Source: UBA1715 sp036752345 (GTDB lineage: Bacteria > Bacteroidota > Bacteroidia > Bacteroidales > UBA1715). From it: a stretch of DNA of 64,000 nucleotides. The stretch spans positions 102,325 through 166,324 of the forward strand of contig DAIOSV010000001.1 in the NCBI GenBank assembly GCA_036752345.1, read 5' to 3'. The notes under the pieces were generated by a model that was given only the letters and a program-made list of their open reading frames with translations, was not told where the DNA came from and did not search any database. Position numbers and translations under genes: made by a program. Below are positions 62,075-64,000 of this stretch, one piece after another. Numbering within the stretch: the first letter of the stretch is position 1; each line of letters begins with the position of its first letter.

Positions 62075-62923
62075 TTATTCGGTAGCAAAAGCACTTTTGT
62101 AGTCTGCTTTTTTAATTACAGTTGATGAGTTTTTCTTTACATCTTTTACTTCAGAGAAATATTGCGTTTTTTCTCCGGCACTGTTTGTTATTGTACCTTT
62201 TGCCAGCATTGGAAACCCTGATGCGTTAGAATAACTGTTTGTGGCATTTTTATAAGAAGTCGAGAAATCGCTGCTGCTAGTAACCCAAGTTTCACCGGAG
62301 AACGCAGGACAGGGAATTTTATACCCTTGGCATGAGTATCCGCAAATTGTTTTTGTGCCGAGTTTTGTAGTCGTAACATCTGCACATTGTCCAGAGTTTT
62401 TGCTATTTGTATCTTCGTTTAATTGGTACGAAACATAAAATTTTTCTCCATTTGCATTAGAAAATACAACGCTTACCTTGTTTTTTAAGTCAATAACGGT
62501 AATCATGTCGCCTAGCCCGTAGCCGTAATAGTCTTTATTTGTCGGATTTATGTAGATTTTCATTTCAACCGTGTCGGCTTTCCCGTCTTTAATTGTCACT
62601 ATGGTTTGTGATGTGGCAATTGTACTGAATGCATATTCATCTTCAAAAGGCACATTCATTTTTTTCATAAGAGAATCTTGAGTAAGAGCTAGCGCTTTTT
62701 GACTTTCAGCTAGTTCGGCATTCAAACGAGATTCATATTCTGCGAATTTTTTGTTAAGAAACGCTTCGGTTTTTTTCTCGGCAATGCTTTCCGCTTTTTT
62801 GGTAACAGCAGTGGTAATGCCGCGTCCGGCAACACTTGCAGCGCCACGCAATAAATTCCCTTGTGCGATTGAAATACCACAAGTAAAACATACTAATGTT
62901 AGAATGAGAGTAATTTTTTTCAT
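62075..62923 (-). CDS. secreted DUF4412-like protein
   Basis: The 282-residue protein has a Sec signal peptide (MKKITLILTLVCFTCGISIAQ), a short Gly/Ala-rich segment (LLRGAASVAGRGITTAVTKKA), a helical region with heptad-like charge (EKKTEAFLNKKFAEYESRLNAELAESQKAL) and a beta-rich C-terminal domain (about residues 95-260). The C-terminal domain has TVEMKIYINPTNKDYYGYG and GTKTICGYSCQGYKI, which resembles DUF4412, a periplasmic lipocalin-like fold. The last residues are Lys-rich. The function is unknown. It is followed by its own terminator and is divergent from the CPBP protease gene. Confidence 0.65.
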   Translation of the reverse strand: MKKITLILTLVCFTCGISIAQGNLLRGAASVAGRGITTAVTKKAESIAEKKTEAFLNKKFAEYESRLNAELAESQKALALTQDSLMKKMNVPFEDEYAFSTIATSQTIVTIKDGKADTVEMKIYINPTNKDYYGYGLGDMITVIDLKNKVSVVFSNANGEKFYVSYQLNEDTNSKNSGQCADVTTTKLGTKTICGYSCQGYKIPCPAFSGETWVTSSSDFSTSYKNATNSYSNASGFPMLAKGTITNSAGEKTQYFSEVKDVKKNSSTVIKKADYKSAFATE

Positions 62924-63036
62924 ATTTTTTATTTTAGAATTTCAGGTGCAAAATAATAATAATTACACAATCATCAAGAAGTTCTTCTAGTTTTTTTACG
63001 TTTGGCGTAATCTTTAATCCAAATGAAGAATTATTG

Positions 63037-63044
63037 TATCTTTG
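63037..63044 (+). promoter_or_regulatory. -7 element (TATCTTTG) for the CPBP protease gene
   Basis: TATCTTTG is an exact TAnnTTTG match 25 bases before the start codon at 63070. A -33 TTG is not evident at the usual distance. Confidence 0.5.
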
Positions 63045-63069
63045 CTATTACTTTTAAATAGAGAATGAA

Positions 63070-63981
63070 ATGAAGGATGTTACAATAAAACGATTTGTTA
63101 TTTTTCTAGTACTTGTATTTTGTCTCACGTATGTGTTTGAATTCTTGGTTGTTACACCAATGGCAAAAGAATCTGGATATGGATATGCTATGAATCCTCA
63201 GGTTAAAGGATTAGTAGCTCTCGCAATGTTTTTTCCTGCAATAGGTGCAGTGCTCACACGACTTATAACAAAAGAAGCTTTTCATAATGCTATGATACGA
63301 CCTAATTTTAAAGGAAATGTAAAACACTATGTCTTTGCATGGATTGGCCCGCAAGTGCTTTCTATAATCGGAGCTGTTCTCTACTTCTTCGTTTTTCCGG
63401 AACGTTTTGATCCGAATCATGGATATATGTATGAATTATATACAAGTATGGGAGCCGAAATGAGTCCGGAACGAATGCAAAAAACCATGATTTTACAGTT
63501 TGTAATGGCATTTTTGGTAGCACCAATACTTAATTTTGTTACATGTTTTGGTGAAGAATGGGGTTGGCGTGGTTACATGATGCCTAAAATGTTGGAAAAA
63601 ATGAAATTTCTTCCGGCAGTTTTATTAGGTGGTGTTATATGGGGTTTATGGCATGCACCAATTATTGCACTCGGACATAATTATGGAACATCATATGTTG
63701 GTGCTCCTTGGCTTGGAATTCTCATGATGTGTCTTTTCTGTATAGTATTGGGAATAATTTTTACCTATTGGACTGTTAAAACAGGAAGTATTCTTCCCGC
63801 AGTAATAGGACATGGTGCTGTAAATGGCTTTTTTGGAGCACCATTGTTCTTTGTTGCCGACAATTCGCATACACTATTAGGACCAACTGCTTGCGGAATT
63901 ATCGCTATGTTACCGCTGATTGTTGTTGCTATTATAATGTGTGTAAAACAAACCAAGCCGAATACCGGAGAAAACGCTTAA
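63070..63981 (+). CDS. CPBP-family intramembrane metalloprotease
   Basis: The 303-residue membrane protein has about eight helices and the CPBP (CAAX protease and bacteriocin-processing) motifs: FGEEWGWRGYMMP with EExxxR, then GGVIWGLWHAPII with the His of motif 2, and a later GHGAVNGFFG with the motif 3 His. These residues form the glutamate-type active site in known members. The substrate is unknown; relatives process peptides or act in bacteriocin immunity, but no bacteriocin gene is near. I use the ATG at 63070; an ATG five bases earlier is in another frame and stops at once. Confidence 0.88.
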   Translation: MKDVTIKRFVIFLVLVFCLTYVFEFLVVTPMAKESGYGYAMNPQVKGLVALAMFFPAIGAVLTRLITKEAFHNAMIRPNFKGNVKHYVFAWIGPQVLSIIGAVLYFFVFPERFDPNHGYMYELYTSMGAEMSPERMQKTMILQFVMAFLVAPILNFVTCFGEEWGWRGYMMPKMLEKMKFLPAVLLGGVIWGLWHAPIIALGHNYGTSYVGAPWLGILMMCLFCIVLGIIFTYWTVKTGSILPAVIGHGAVNGFFGAPLFFVADNSHTLLGPTACGIIAMLPLIVVAIIMCVKQTKPNTGENA

Positions 63982-64000
63982 TTTCTGCTTAAAAAAACGA

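Noticed and set aside
63070..63981. Bacteriocin immunity or maturation system suggested by the CPBP protease
   Set aside because: No small precursor peptide with a double-Gly leader or dedicated transporter lies next to it; the family is broad.

Overview
The window reads as one scaffold of a draft genome from an anaerobic member of the Bacteroidota, most likely Bacteroidales. Four things support this. Several genes are preceded by the Bacteroides-type -7 element TAnnTTTG. There is a complete Bat (Bacteroides aerotolerance) operon. The rnf operon has the order rseC-rnfB-C-D-G-E-A. Lineage-typical forms are also present: a long NusB, a pseudouridine synthase with an Arg-rich N-terminal tail, DUF1573 lipoproteins, and a CHU_C-type C-terminal domain that is usually exported by type IX secretion. 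Three runs of exactly 100 N (11080-11179, 12803-12902, 61040-61139) are placeholder gaps; each falls inside a gene.

Layout. 1-8485 (+): the end of a thioredoxin-fold protein, a PolB-like exonuclease, then a tight operon for agmatine to putrescine (aguA, aguB), acyl-ACP thioesterase, rsmA and mgtE, followed by a DUF1573 lipoprotein, an aminotransferase and a lipid kinase. 8490-10391 (-): a lipoprotein and der. 10520-12974 (+): Arg-rich pseudouridine synthase and era. 13033-15300 (-): a DUF2795 protein, cobalamin adenosyltransferase and a GH29 fucosidase. 15481-17955 (+): pyrD, tRNA-Gly, tRNA-Leu and a His-rich metal exporter. 17967-26738 (-): the moxR/DUF58/bat operon. 26888-28266 (+): nusB and a second DUF1573 lipoprotein. 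28279-37397 (-): rel, purA, rseC and the rnf operon. 37460-49527 (-): sugar mutase, pta, ackA, a pair of M16 peptidases, a CHU_C surface protein, an rRNA methyltransferase, a DEDDy exonuclease, a DUF5063 protein and a sodium symporter. 49755-56978 (+): DUF3820, gyrB, dnaN, a DnaQ-like exonuclease, a degenerate FAH-fold protein, a DUF2461 protein and prfC. 57066-61852 (-): two ABC-2 permeases, HlyD and TolC without an ATPase. 62075-63981: a DUF4412-like secreted protein (-) and a CPBP protease (+).

Physiology. Pta and AckA point to acetate formation with ATP gain. Rnf couples ferredoxin:NAD+ oxidoreduction to ion pumping. The fucosidase suggests use of host or plant glycans. Together these suit a gut-type anaerobe; this is inference.

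I found no phage, insertion sequence, CRISPR array, rRNA or clearly foreign island, and no convincing undescribed multi-gene system. The most unusual local signals are a FAH-family protein that has lost its predicted metal ligands (54088-54666), a heptamer tandem repeat that runs up to the prfC start codon (55363-55400), an FGKYKG motif shared by a DnaQ-like exonuclease and a nearby DUF3820 protein, and an export operon without its ATPase. No stretch without a gene exceeds 300 bases; the longest are about 230 bases (49528-49754 and 61853-62074).
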